Assembly: GCA_030068075.1 (NCBI GenBank)
Contig: CM057830.1
Coordinates: 21,174,247-21,238,246, forward strand
DNA: 64,000 bases
Source: Paguma larvata
Lineage: Eukaryota > Chordata > Mammalia > Carnivora > Viverridae
Direction of reading: 5' to 3'
The position numbers and the translations under genes are program-made. The first letter of the stretch is position 1, and each line of letters starts with the position of its first letter. The notes beneath the pieces were generated by a model. The model searched no databases and was not told the DNA's origin. It was given only the letters and a program-made list of their open reading frames with translations. Shown here in pieces: positions 22,500 through 34,939 of the stretch.

Positions 22500-24902
22500 G
22501 AGGGAAATCATATCATTAGAAACATTTAGTAAACACTGCATATTTTTGCATTCTTATTTCTTTGTTCTGAAGTGCACCGAAAGCCTTAGATGAACAGTCT
22601 TCTATCTGGAGATCATCCAAACTTGGAGGTTAGCCAAAGCTTTTCTGGGTGCATGGAATTATGAATAGATAATTTTAAAGGCAAAAAATCCCAAATAGTC
22701 ATCTTCCATTGGTACATTTCCCTAAAACCGATTTGACTGAGGAAGCTGAGTTCACAGTAGAATTCCTCTGTCTTTACGTAGGAATTACATACTGAGTCAT
22801 CTTTGCAATTCTCACCCAACCCTAGGCCCACTAAGGAGAAGTGCCTCAGGGTATGAACATCTCCAGGGCATCAATCAAGGGAAAGCCTCTTTTAAACTTG
22901 AATCAACAAAGCCTAAACATGTAGTTTCCTAGATTTTCCGGTTTTCTACATATTTCAGTTATGAGCCATCTGTTAGAAGTTGGTATTTTTCCCCATGATG
23001 AGATCTTCTGAATTCAGGTATGTGGTACAGTGTGATAGTATATGTACTGGTACTTTTTATTTCACAACTCTCTCCTTCATCAGACTATTATTAGGGAACA
23101 TATCTCCTTTGAAGGAGAGTCTCATGAGAGAAAAGTAAGGCAAGATTTAGGAAGACATACTGAATGCTCAAAATGACATTTTCCCACATATATAAATGTA
23201 AGCAAACTCTTTTAAGTTTTTTCTCAATATTCATCCCTAAGGGCAAGTCATCAGCCAGAAAGAAAATTACCTTCCAGTAGCCAAAGTAATACTGGTTAGT
23301 GACCTTAATACTGTCATATGGAAGTGGAACTTTCACATACAGCATTTGCAAGACATACTGGATAAAATACAAGGATAAAACTTTTATGTGATTTCTTTCA
23401 CACTTAGTGTAAGCTTTTGATAATGAAGTTAAACCTATTTTGTCATACTTTGAGATATTTATTCTTTTTACATTCAATTTTCATTTCATCTTGCAAAATG
23501 TTTAATACTTTCTACCACCCATTAACAAAAAATAAAATGTTAGTTGCCAGATATTGAATAATGAGGCTAATTTCTATCCTATTTTATTTTATGAGGAAGT
23601 ACAGTTTCCACAAAACTTTACTTTGTAATAATTATAAAAATGTATAATGTACTTATACTGTTTTGACCAATTATATACTAACCATCATTATTACAAAAAT
23701 AGATCCCCAAGACCTAGTTTAATCCTTAAATTCTTAAGCCACGGGGCATTTAAAAAAGTTAAAATTTCAATGCATGTACATAAAGATTTTTCATTTTCTC
23801 ACTTAGGGTAGGATTTTATACAGGAATAATGTTCAACAGTTAAAGTCATAAAGTGAACACATCTCAAATATTTATTTAACTCAACAATGAGGGAAATAAT
23901 GAGGAAAACAGCATGTGGAAAAAGCCAGTTCAAAGGAGAATTCAAACAGTGGTTATGTGGTCAGTTTAAGAAAGGCATGCTGAAAGACATTTGATAAATT
24001 TGAGACGAAGCTGTTTAATATCCTACTGGAAAACAAATTAGAATTATTTTCTCTATGTGAGAGAAACAGGGCATCTCTACCGAATACCATCTCGGTAAGT
24101 TAAGATGTAACTTCATAGAGTGTAGACCCTAATAAATAATAAATAATAAATAGTAAAACAAACAAAGGTACAATCCCCTAACAAATCAAATAATCTCAAG
24201 TGAACCTTTTGGACAGTGCTCCAGTATAAAAAAGGAAAACATGATCTCTTTACCTACCTTCAACTTGAACTCCTTTAGAGTCTCAAGTGTCTTATTTCTG
24301 AGTTTTTGTTAATTTTCCATTAACAGCAATCAACAAAATATGTACAAACATAAAGAAGATTACCACAATTTTCAAGAAGTAAAAGGAAAATACAGATTCT
24401 CTATGTAAAGACCTTTTCGTATATTTTTTCCAGGGGATGATAATGAGTACAAACTCGTGATATTTAAGTGACATTGGTTACAAGTTTGAAAAGGATGTCA
24501 TGCTTTTATTTTAAATTGTAAGTTTTACAGCATGTCAGAAATTATATCCTTCACATAATTTCTAATTATGCTGAAATTTCAAATGCCACTTAAATATGTG
24601 TTGGAAGGGTACATAGTTTTTCAAAATTCCTATAAGGATGTTAGCAAATACATGCGATGGCCTAATCTTAGGAAATATTTCCCCTTGCTCAAACTTCTCC
24701 CTCAGTGTCCTTCCACCTGTGTTCATCTTCCTGCAGTACTTCAAACGATGAAGGAGACACAGTTGCTTGTTGTCTAGCACTGTAACAAATAGCAGCCGGG
24801 GAGACAGTAGTGAGCCAAAAAGGCCTAGGCACCTGTCCTCCCAGCACTTGCAGTCTAGGAAATGGAGATTAACCAAATGATTGTTTAATAAAAATAAAAT
24901 TA
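22500..24902. other. intergenic, no gene seen
   Basis: Mostly unique AT-rich DNA. A 128-codon minus frame at 23091-23477 is the longest orphan frame here, but I recognise no domain. A weak ancient-repeat (L2/MIR-like) phrase lies at 24786-24880, and short AATAAATAATAAAT repeats lie at 24128-24150. Confidence 0.45.
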
Positions 24903-25125
24903 TGGGGCACCTGAGTGGCTCAGTTAGTTAAGTGTCCGACTTCGGCTCAGGTCATGATCTCAGGGTTCACTGGTTTGAGCCCTGCGTCGGGCTCTGTGCT
25001 GACAGCTCAGAGCCTGAAGCCTGCTTTGGATTCTGTGTCTCCCTCTCTCTCCCCCTCCCGTGCTTGCACTCTGTTTCTCCCCCTCAAAAAATAAACAAAC
25101 ATTAAAAAAATAAAAAAAATAAAAT
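24903..25125 (+). mobile_element. CAN-SINE
   Basis: Plus-strand copy starting 'ggggcacctgagtggctcagttagttaag', B box 'ggtttgagccc', CT-rich region 25035-25083, tail 'aaaataaacaaacattaaaaaaat'. Flanked by 'aataaaatta' before and 'aataaaattg' after, an imperfect target duplication. Confidence 0.95.
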
Positions 25126-25932
25126 TGTAACCACGGCATGATGCTATGCATGTGGGCATACAGAGCCTTGAAAGTGAGAGATGAGGGAAATGAATCTTGA
25201 AAGAGTGAGCAGAGACCTGAAGCAAGAGTTAACTAGGTGAAGACAATGAATTAGACTTCTGGAGAGTTTTTTTTTTTTCTGCCATTTCAAATGACTCTTG
25301 GGTGAGAGGGAAGATACATGTGTTTGATTTGATTTTCTTTTACGTTTTGTTTATAATATCATTGTATTTTTTTCCATGGCAATTTTACTTCAAAGACCTC
25401 GGAGCCACGGTTGTGACCAATGGAGAATAAAGGGGACTAGATTCATCCTCTCACTTGGAACAACAAAAACAGACAACAGTTTCAAGACACTGAACATCAG
25501 GCAACAAAGGACAGTGATTTTTGAGAGATAGGAAATAAATAACGTGAGGTCTAGAATTGTCTGAGCTCCCTCGTTAGAGAGAGTTTCCTGGCCATCCAGT
25601 TTCTAGGCCCCATAAGATCTCTGGGATGGAGCGAGAGTCTAGGGAGACCACGGTGGCTATTATTCTTATAAGGGAGTACTGGAGAGAGCTAGCTGTATAG
25701 AGAAAAAACTCCAGAGATCTGCAGAGGGTGCCCCTCAAGTATTTGGCTGATAACCTATCAGCAGATTGATGTGAAAACACACTACCCAAAGCTGGAAAGA
25801 ACCACTGATAAGGATTAGAGGGAACAGTGCCTGGTAGTCAATCTATGTTGGGCTTGAAAAAACTCTTCGTTTTTATTGGCTAGGCTCTTAAAGCCAAAGC
25901 AGTAAAGCTTGTCCTGTGGAAACACAGAGCAC
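25126..25932. other. intergenic, possibly repeat-derived
   Basis: The block 25390-25870 has a more even base composition than its surroundings and may be an old transposon I cannot name. The lower-coordinate end of a SINE-split open frame on minus (see findings) stops at 25815-25817. Confidence 0.4.
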
Positions 25933-26185
25933 AAGAGACAAGTTTTTGTTTTTAATTTTTTTTAATGTTTATTTTTGAGAGAGAGAGAGAGAGACAGACA
26001 GAGCACGAGAAGGGGAGGGGCAGGGACAGAGAGGGAGACACAGATTCTGAAACAGGCTCCAGGCTCTGAGCTGTCAGCACAGAGCCTGACGCGGGGCTCG
26101 AACTCGGGAACGGTGAGATCATGACCTGAGCCGAAGTCAGATGCTCAACCGACTTAGCCACTCTGGCGCCCCCAAGGGACAATTT
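25933..26185 (-). mobile_element. CAN-SINE with target duplication
   Basis: Minus-strand copy (25948-26173) flanked by 'aagagacaagttttt' (from 25933) and 'aagggacaattttgt' (from 26174), a diverged target duplication. Head 'gccactctggcgccccc' on plus at 26157-26173; GA-rich tract at 25977-25995. Confidence 0.94.
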
Positions 26186-27939
26186 TGTAGCAGCAAAGGA
26201 TGCAATACGTTCTGTTTTTCCTCTTCTTGTTTGTCAACATCGTCATTGCAAACTTCTTCATCATTGTTGTCTTGTTCATTGAAGTCTTCCATTAGAGAAG
26301 AGCATTTTTATAAAAATACATAATGGAATATTACTGTTCATATTATATATCCATATTTTATATTCTGTTACTTAAAAATGCATCTTTGGTGTATTTTCCT
26401 GGGTGTACATATTTTGATAAGCTTTACTCTGTAATTTTCTCAACAGTCTTATTGAAGAGGTGCAGGTTGATTGGGCGCAAGAATTCTCATGATGCCTTCC
26501 TACCTGCTCTGTGGACTCTCTTCATAACTTTTCCCATTTACTTTCAGATAGTAATAGCAAAAGTCCTCTGGTATCTTTTAGATGCTATGTCCACTTCATT
26601 TGAATAATAAATTGTTTTGTGTGAAGAACCTCCCAAGAGGAACCTCCAAAAGGCCCACCTTGATTCAAACTGATTGGGTTTCAGGCGAGAAATCTGCAGA
26701 GTATCAGTTCTCTCTCTCTCTCTCTCTCCTCTTGCCAACCGCCTCTTTGTTCCCTAACTAACTATATTAATTTCTGACCATTTGAAGAAGGGGGTTGTTT
26801 AGAGTTACAGACACATTCAGCCAGCAATCTCTGGGTTTGGCAGTTGTTCAAAAATAGCTTATTCTCTCACAGGAGGATTTTTAAAGATTTCTGAGAAATT
26901 CATGCATGTAATGTGTGTGAAGTCCTTTAAGTTCCTTGGTGTCTGGTAGGCTACCCCAGAGTCTCCAGACTGGAGCCCCACCTCTCTTTCAGACAGCTGT
27001 TTTGAGCCAGGTCCCTGCTAAGATGGCTCCAAGTCATTTTTTTTTCTCTCTCTCTCTCTGATCACATATCAACATACCAGATTGTGGAAACACACACTCC
27101 TAGCCTTGCTCATTCTGTGGGTGGAAGTGCAATTTGTCCCCAGTATGACCCTTTTTCTCTCTGGATAATGCCACTGCCTTTTCAGAATTCCTAGGTATGA
27201 GTCATACACCAGAACTGTGTTCCCCAAACTTCAGTGGACAGTTTTCAAAATCTTCAGCTGCTTTCCTTAAATAAAGCCCCTGTCAGTAGGCTAGCAATGA
27301 AAAGTGACTTCGTCTTCTCCTTCCAAGAACTAAGTGTAATGGTGAAATGAGAGAAAGTATGAGTCCTACTGCAAACATTTTCAAAAAAAAATTCTCTCCT
27401 TACCTAACTTTGGTTTAAACTCCTTTCTAAGTCTCAGGTTTGGCCTGTGGGTCACAAAACCTTTTTTCACATAACTTCTTTATATGAAGTTAGCATAAAC
27501 GAATTAGTGCCTCATTTTGGCAACTATTGTTTTGTTCAATGTTAAGACCTCAGCTGAAACTGAGACAAAAGAATCTCATTTAAAACAATCTTACATGTGT
27601 GCATGCTATGCTTAATGTTTGCTAGTTACTGGAGGGACATGAGCTACTTACAGAATTTGCTACTCTAAACAGTGTTGCAAGAAATACCAAGGTATGTTTG
27701 TCTCTTCACAATTTTTGAATATGTTAGTAGGAAAAATTTCATGAAGATAATGTATGAATCAAGGGTAGTACTTGTTTCTGTGCATATTTCAAAAATGCAG
27801 TGGAACAGAATAAAAGACCCCCTTTTTCTTCTATCTCCATATTTCATTAAGGTATTCAATCTTTGCCCATGAGATTAGTACAGAACAACATGTTGTTATT
27901 TTAATTTATATTTTTAATTGATAGAGCATGGATTAGTTT
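26186..27939. other. intergenic, no gene seen
   Basis: Unique DNA with short (TC)n tracts at 26709-26729 and 27044-27059. No supportable gene. Confidence 0.5.
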
Positions 27940-28435
27940 ACTGTGGCAGCTTTAACAAGTACCTACAAACTATGTATCTTAAAGCAACAACAACAGTTGT
28001 TCTCTCACAGTTCTAGAGGCCAAAAGTTCAAAAATTAGTATCACTAGGTATCAGCAGGGCCACATGCCCTTCAGAGTCTCTAGGAGAGAATCTGTTTCTG
28101 GTCTCTTCCAGCCTCTGGTGACTGCTGGCATTCCTTGGTTTATGGCCACAACATTCCAGTGTTCAAGGCTAAGATCTCAAATCTCTCTCTGCTCAGTCTT
28201 TAGACTGTCTTTTGCTCTGCACATGTGTGTGTCAGTGTGCCCTCCACCTTCCTCTTCTAAGGACACATGTCCTTATACCATTCAAGCTAAACTACAGAAT
28301 CTGGGATAATCTTGCCCTCCCAAGATCTTTAATTCAATCACATCTGCAAAGACTTTGCTATATAAAGTAACATTCATGGGTTCCAGGCTGTGACTCTCTT
28401 TGGGGGCGATATCTTTTTCAGCTTGCCACAGAGTA
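27940..28435 (-). mobile_element. MaLR/MLT1-like LTR (antisense)
   Basis: The plus strand reads 'tttactgtggcagctttaacaagtacctacaaactatgtatcttaaagcaacaac', 'ctctcacagttctagaggccaaaag', 'aggacacatgtccttataccatt' and 'tttaattcaatcacatctgcaaagactttg'. This is the reverse of the MLT1-type LTR order and parallels the copy at 34242-34621. Confidence 0.75.
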
Positions 28436-28444
28436 CATGATATG

Positions 28445-28590
28445 TTTACTGATTCCCGCACCAGGCTCTGAACTGTCAGCGAGGAACCTACTTGGGATTC
28501 TCTCTCTATCCCTCTCTCTCTGCCCTTCCTCCGCTCTCTCTCTCAAAAAAATAAAAAAACTTGAAAAAAAATTTTTTACTAAAAAAAATA
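28445..28590 (+). mobile_element. 5'-truncated CAN-SINE
   Basis: Only the downstream half is present: 'ccaggctctgaactgtcagc...ctacttgggattctctctct', the CT-rich region and the A-rich tail from 28545. The tRNA-derived head is missing. Confidence 0.8.
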
Positions 28591-31540
28591 AAAAGAAGAG
28601 GCCAATACTACCTACAGTTAGTAAAATCTTTATGAAATATATTTCTAGCAGGTTTATAATTTCTTTTCTTGAAGCATTTGATTTTGGTAAGATTTATCTT
28701 AATAAGAAAAGTAATATAAAATGAAGCTGCATTTTTATCCTAGTTTCCAGATTGTTGAACCAACACCAGTTTTGCATAACATAGCTTACCCCATATTTAG
28801 CATATGAGAAACACCATACACATATCTCTCCATTTTCCTTCCACTGAAATGTTTCCTGCTGTACCCATGCAGTAATGTTTCTATCAAACTGAACTTACTA
28901 TTTTAATATCTGGCAGAACTCATCCTCTAACATTATTGTTTTTCATAAAAGTCTATGCTACTCCCAGCTAACAATATTTCCAGATTAATTTCACAATCCT
29001 TTTATATGTTCAAAAAGAAAAGAAAAGACAATTCTCATAGTGCTTTTCCACAGATTGCATTAAATTCATGAATTTATGTATGGAAAATGGAATTCTGCAG
29101 AATAATGATTTCCTATTCAAAATCAAGGCATGTTATTATTAAGGGATTTGTATTAAAAAATCTTATTAAAGGATTTTATGTAGCTTAAGAAAATTTAATG
29201 CTTTCTTCAATATAGATTTTACATATTTCTTATCATATTTATTACTAGGCATTTTAATTTTAAGTAGCTACCATGCTTTTTACTGGATAAAGAAAAGTTA
29301 TTGGTTGTCACGTACTAATATATGTCATCAATACCCTTACTGAATTTTCTTTTTGTTTTTCACATCCTTTGGGGTTTTCACAGCATTATAATAATATCTG
29401 AAAAAGAAAATGTACCTTCCTTCCTCCCACTATTTATAGCTCTCATTTCTTAATCTTTCTTATCTAATTGCATAGGCTAGGAATGTAAAATGACAGTTGG
29501 TAATTGACATCTTTATCTGGATTACAATAGAGAGTGCTCTGGATTCATCATTAAATATGATGCTGATTTTCATACATACAAATAAAACATATTTTCATTA
29601 AAACAACCACACACACACACACGAACACACACACACCAGTACATATAATGGAATAATATTCAAAACATACAACAGCATCCATCCAACAGGTTCTGACCTC
29701 TATCATGAGCACTGAGCAAGCAGTCCAATTTAGAACCACCTAATGTGCTGTATCAGTGTGTACTGGCTATATATCAGTGCTATGAATACATGCTACACAC
29801 AGTTAAGGGAGTATTACTTTTTACCAGATACAGGCATTGAATTTTAAAAACTTTTTTGCCTTCTGTGAAAGGAATATTTTTTCTTATTGTAATATAAATA
29901 TAAAAAAAACTGTCCTTACTCTCTGAAAAAAAAATGATCATAATGCACTGATAGGCTAAAATTGGTGATGTAGGAATTTGCTTCAACATAAATTAATTTT
30001 TTTGGAGAAGCATTGTCCTTGTCTGCTTCCTTTCTAGTAAAATTCTGGTCCAATTTTTAAAGAGTTTGGAAGCTTTTTTTTTTTTCTCTGTGTATCCTGA
30101 CACTGTTAAAATAGCACTGGAGTTAATTTTTTTATTTGATGATTAAACAGAATTCACCTGTTATAGTCTCAGAATATTTCAAATAACAGAAAATCCAATG
30201 TAGATTACCTTAAATTACAAAGGAAACATTTTCTCTTGTTATCCAATAATCCAAAAGTAAAGCTTCAGGTGCTGCTTGATCTAGGGATTAAAGACTTTAG
30301 ATGCATTTCTCTCAATACATTATTTGCCTTGCTTCTTTGATGTTTGTTTCTTCTGCAGAAAATTTCTTCCCTTATTCTCAAAGTACGGTTGTCATCAGCT
30401 CCAAAAGTGATACATTTCTCATTTGCATACAGCAGCAAAGATAATCTCTTCAAGGAGTTCTCATGGAAGAAGAGATTATAATTCCTAGACACTTAAGCAT
30501 TTCATTTGCTTTGCTTTGTTTTATGTCTATCTGTGTGTCGGTGACAAATGTCAAGAAATACACTCATACATCCCAGGGACTGCTGATGGGATAGGGCCAA
30601 TCTCACTCAAACTGCTTGGCTAAGGATTGATAATTGAATTTTGTACTGGAAATTTAGAATACTTCTCAGGGAAAGGGAAGGAGAATGGAAAAGACAAAGA
30701 GTAAATATCTATTAATGTATCATAGTGAAGTATATATTTTATGTACACATACACATAGCTATAATATAAATTTGTTATGAGTATATTTATACAAAACCCA
30801 TGGAACACCAAATTCATGTGCATCAAACTGGTAAGGATGAGCTCCTGAGAAAAATGTAGGAAAGATAGATCTTAGATTTCAGGTAATGGTAAAAGGAGCT
30901 TTTAATCTTACTATTTGATATTTTTATAGGAATACTATATTCATGTATTAAGTATCATTTTATAAATTTCAGAGATAGGAAGAAAAAAAGAAAAGAAAAT
31001 TGTGCCAATTTCCTTACATTTAGGTTGAATACCTTAAAAAGAACAACATATAGAAGTTACTGTAAATAATTGCTTGTAGTACACTTCCAGGGTATCAGTA
31101 TGGGGTGTTATATCTGTATACCTTGATATAATATTTTATTTGAGAAATAATAATGAAATCACATTAGTTGCTAGGTATAAAAGAAAAATTGTCACAATGT
31201 CATATTAACTAAGTAGAAAATATTTACTGAAATCCTTATGGTTGTTACATTTATAATTTTACCTACACTGTTATTTATAGCATAAGTATCATTTTATAGA
31301 TAAGTCTGGGGACTAAGAGAGGATATATGAATGAAATAAAGCCAGATAGGTAGGAAGTACTTCAATAATGACAAAAATCCAGCCATTCTAAAACCATATC
31401 CCATACATTTTTTCTCTATGTATGAAATATTAGTGTTAAAGATAAATAAAGCCATCATACATAATACTATTATTAAAAACATATTTATCTAAAGGAATTT
31501 GTAACTATGTGAGCTAATTGATGTTACCTAAACTTATGGT
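28591..31540. other. intergenic, no gene seen
   Basis: AT-rich unique DNA with an interrupted (CA)n at 29607-29637. The minus frame at 30265-30492 (75 codons) has no recognised family. Confidence 0.5.
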
Positions 31541-31544
31541 GATC

Positions 31545-31660
31545 GTTTCACAGCATACACATATATCAAATCATTATGCTGTACACCTTGAACTAATTCA
31601 ATGCTATATGTCAATTATATCTTAATGAATCTGGAAAAATAATTAATAAAAATGTATTCA
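31545..31660 (+). mobile_element. LINE-1 3' terminus fragment
   Basis: 'cgtttcacagcatacacatatatcaaatcattatgctgtacaccttgaactaattcaatgctatatgtcaattatatct' is the very end of a mammalian L1 3' UTR, followed by an A-rich tail. Confidence 0.8.
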
Positions 31661-32587
31661 TATAAAGAATACTGATATAGTTTCTAAACTCTAACAATAG
31701 TGTGATTTTTCCCTAATACGTAATCTATTCTGCATTGAAAAGGATGTTCATATTTAAGATCAATAGAAATCATACAAAATTTCATTACATTTCAGGGGTA
31801 ATACTCAAATCTGAGAAAACATAAATAGCTTTCCAGAGAATATCTACTGTTCTTTGATATTTTTGCAATCTTTGGAAATACATCAAAAATGCTGTATGTT
31901 TTCCACTGCCAAATGTGATAGATGAAAGTACTCCTCAGATTTTGTAGGATATCTTTGAGAATCTGTACAGCAGAAACCTCCCAATATTATTGGGTGGCTG
32001 ATTGGGCTCCTCAGCCCATTCACAAGCCCTTCTTTTATAAAGGGTTTCCTTAGTAACTCTCCAACAAAAGTAGTTTTCTTCAGCTTTCTCCAAATACTAC
32101 CCACGTAATTGCTCAGTTTAGTCATTGCAGTGGGGGCAGGAAATAATGTATCTCATATTTGGTTTGCTACTGATTCCAACAATTAAGACACAAAAAACCT
32201 AGTAAAAACAGCTATAAGTGTCCCCTCTGTTAAAACAGCAATCATATGCAATACTATAGAGGGATGATGGATAGAAAACAATTTTCTTTATTATTCCAGG
32301 GAAGGATACACTGATTAAATTTAGTCTTTGTAAAATGAAGTGTGCATGTTACAATTTAAAGGTAACTAACTACTGGATGAGAATCAAAAGAATACCTTTC
32401 AAAGTAATAAAGGGGAAAGGGAAACAGACAAACAAAAATCCAATAGAAAGGTAGAAAAGGAACAGGAGTTGATACAAGTCTAGTGGCTAGGAAACTCAGT
32501 TTACCAGTCAGATGAGCAACGTATTTAATTTCAAGTTGACATCATTTCTGTTTCAAACCCCCATTCTTCTGTGGGACTGAACCTTAT
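31661..32587. other. intergenic, no gene seen
   Basis: Unique DNA; nothing recognised. Confidence 0.5.
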
Positions 32588-32764
32588 CTCAGTGAATTAA
32601 GTAGGCCTCTTTTTGCAACACTTTTCTCACATTAGCAATGAAACTACAGCATGGGGGAATGCGTGAGGAGAATTGGTGACATGGACCTCCATTGTTCATG
32701 ACAAAGTATTCCCATGACACATATAAAGTACTTAGCATGGTGACTGGCACATAGTGAAAGTTAG
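32588..32764 (-). repeat. inverted 177-bp duplicate, arm 1 (partner 34060-34236)
   Basis: Its reverse complement matches 34060-34236 over 177 bases with three mismatches seen (a two-base difference CGTC/CACC and one T/C). The first 50 or so bases on minus resemble a MIR start ('actatgtgccagtcaccatgctaagtactttatatg'); the rest is unique sequence. Confidence 0.95.
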
Positions 32765-33079
32765 CTATTTGACCTCTCTTGATTTCTGAGGCAAGAGTAA
32801 AAATTTCACTAGCTATCACTTTAGCACCTCCTGTGGTGAGTGTGATGACAGCGGTTTTCAGAGTACTGTATTTTTATGGAGAAGAATTGAAGCAGTGTTA
32901 GCTTAACATGACCTTTGGAAGTATGAGTAAAGCAGAAAGGACATTGTGTACATAGATTGTTGGTAGATCTGACATACTGATATATTTCTCCTTTATCACT
33001 AATAAATATATATGGTATGCATATAAGGGTTCTAATGTTTAAAATACTTTCACGATACATTTTAAGACACATTATACGT
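32765..33079. other. intergenic, no gene seen
   Basis: Nothing recognised. Confidence 0.5.
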
Positions 33080-33190
33080 AGGAGAAAGAACTCAGTCTAT
33101 GGAGTCAGACAAACATATCTGAGTACACTCTTACTAGTACTGGTTACATACTTCTATGTGCCTCTGTTTCTTCTGTAAACAGTCAAAATC
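33080..33190 (-). mobile_element. MIR fragment (antisense)
   Basis: 'tctatggagtcagacaaacatatctgagtacactcttactagtactggttacatacttctatgtgcctctgtttcttctgtaaa' follows the antisense MIR order (word pattern 'ggagtcagac...tgtgcctc(a)gtttc'). Confidence 0.7.
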
Positions 33191-33659
33191 CATACTCTGT
33201 TAGTCTGTGTTCTCCAAGAAGGAGCCATCATGAGAGAAGTTAGCCTGCAAGGATGTTGTTAGGGAAAATGCCAATGAGAGGCAACAGAGAGCAGGCTGGA
33301 AGAAGTTGGAAAAGGCATCAGATCATGACACACTCTGACCTCAAAGGAAGAAGAAAAGGAAAGAAGGAAGTACCTTAGATCACCATGTAGTCTAAAGATT
33401 GTTCAGGAGGGCCTTTGGAAAGTCCTCAAGTCAAACTCTGAAGTCAGAGGAGTCTCTCATCTGCCCAAGAACAAGCCTGGTTTAGTGCCCCCTGCCACAC
33501 AAATCACTAACTGGGAGCAGCCCCTAGGAAGCGTGGCCTGGGAGAAAGTGGGGCAATGGCTACAGTGGCTGAGGCCCTTATTTGTACTGTATTATATTCC
33601 TTCTCTACAAGGTGCATTCTCTTGGCCACCACATCTACCTTGCAGATTTATTGTGAAAT
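33191..33659. other. intergenic, no gene seen
   Basis: Unique sequence with moderate GC; plus frames here are short and unassigned. Confidence 0.45.
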
Positions 33660-33895
33660 TAGAAATGATGTAGGTAAGTGGGGCCCCTGGGTGGGTCAGT
33701 TGGTTGAGCATCTGACTCTTGATTTTGGCTCTGGTCATGATCCCAGGGTCACGGGATTGAGCCCTGTGTCTGGTGCAGTGCAGAGCCTGCTTGGGATTCT
33801 CTCTCTCTCTCTCTGCCTCTGTCCCTCTCCCGGACTCGTAGGCACTCTCTCTCTCTCTAAAATAGTTCTTTATAAAAGAAATAATGTAGATAAAT
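33660..33895 (+). mobile_element. CAN-SINE with target duplication
   Basis: Plus-strand copy from 'ggggcccctgggtgggtcagttggttgag' to 'ctctctctctctaaaata', flanked by 'agaaatgatgtaggtaa' (about 33660-33676) and 'agaaataatgtagataa' (about 33879-33895). Confidence 0.93.
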
Positions 33896-33984
33896 CGCCT
33901 AGGAAAGGGTGCTTGACATATAATACATCCTCAATAAAAGAATGACCATTTTCACATGTCATTTGTGAACTGTTTAGCATAATA

Positions 33985-34059
33985 ACTGTGATATTCATAA
34001 CATAAATATCATTTAATTCTCATAAAGCTTCTTCCCATTAGGTGCTGTGTTCCCAATAT
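33985..34059 (+). mobile_element. MIR fragment, left of an insertion
   Basis: 'catttaattctcataaagcttcttcccattaggtgctgtgttcccaat' fits the middle of a MIR. The later part of the same MIR seems to resume at about 34640 ('aataagaaccctgagaattagaggtatc...ggttacacaagtaataaaaagcagaatcaggatctt'), to about 34770. Confidence 0.6.
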
Positions 34060-34236
34060 CTAACTTTCACTATGTGCCAGTCACCATGCTAAGTACTTTA
34101 TATGTGTCATGGGAATACTTTGTCATGAACAATGGAGGTCCATGTCGTCAATTCTCCTCACGCATTCCCCCATGCTGTAGTTTCATTGCTAATGTGAGAA
34201 AAGTGTTGCAAAAAGAGGCCTACTTAATTTACTGAG
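34060..34236 (+). repeat. inverted 177-bp duplicate, arm 2 (partner 32588-32764)
   Basis: Near-identical inverted copy of 32588-32764. It lies between the broken MIR (left) and the target duplication GTGTT of an LTR (right, 34237-34241). Confidence 0.95.
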
Positions 34237-34626
34237 GTGTTGCTAAGGCTGCCATAACAAAGCACCACAGACTGGGGGGTTTAAAACAACAGATTATCTG
34301 TTTTGTTATAGTTTCAGAGGCTAGAAGTCCCAGATCAAGGTATCAGCAGAATTGGTTTCTTCTGAGGCCTCTCTCTTTGGCTTGTGGATGGCCAGTTTCT
34401 CCCTGGGTCTTCATGTGGTCATCCCTCTGTGTGTATGTCTGTGTCTAAATTTGTTCTGTAAGGATACCAGTTATATTGGAGTTGGGTCCATCATCCTAAT
34501 GACTTCATTTTAACTTAATTACCTCTTTTGAGACCCTATCTCCAAATACAGTCCCATTCTGAGGTCCTGGGTGTTCGAACTTCAACATATCAACTTTGGG
34601 GGATATAATTCAGCCATAACAGTGTT
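34237..34626 (-). mobile_element. MaLR/MLT1-like solo LTR (antisense) with 5-bp target duplication
   Basis: Reverse-oriented LTR: 'ctaaggctgccataacaaagcaccacagactggggggtttaaaacaacag', 'tcagaggctagaagtcccagatcaaggtatcagcag', 'gtaaggataccagttatattgga', and 'ctccaaatacagtcccattctgaggtcctggg'. The 5-bp GTGTT occurs at 34237-34241 and 34622-34626, the duplication length expected of ERVL/MaLR elements. Confidence 0.8.
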
Positions 34627-34639
34627 GTTAGCCATACAT

Positions 34640-34770
34640 TAAAAATAAGAACCCTGAGAATTAGAGGTATCATATAAGATGCCATGGTTACACAAGTAAT
34701 AAAAAGCAGAATCAGGATCTTAGTAATTCGAAGCAAAGTCTATTCTCTTTTCATTCAAGTGCATTATATA
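34640..34770 (+). mobile_element. MIR fragment, right of the insertion
   Basis: Continuation of the MIR at 33985-34059: 'ccatggttacacaagtaataaaaagcagaatcaggatcttagtaattcgaagcaaagtctattctc'. Confidence 0.55.
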
Positions 34771-34939
34771 CGCCTAACTCTTGTATGTATTTTATACACC
34801 TAACCCTTGTCTGTACTTTGCCCCTTCAGGCAGAGGATAAAAATAAAAGGTAACTCAGCATAAAGGATTTGAATCCGATAATCATAAAATAAGAGAAGCT
34901 CTTGGATCAAGCTCTACATATCTTTAGACTAGGGGTTTA

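Noticed and set aside
30265..30492. 75-codon minus frame with even composition
   Set aside because: No known protein family or transposon recognised; not enough to call.
32597..34235. Two similar small proteins encoded on opposite strands
   Set aside because: The similarity is explained by the inverted DNA duplication, and the duplicated part begins with MIR sequence; there is no sign of coding constraint.
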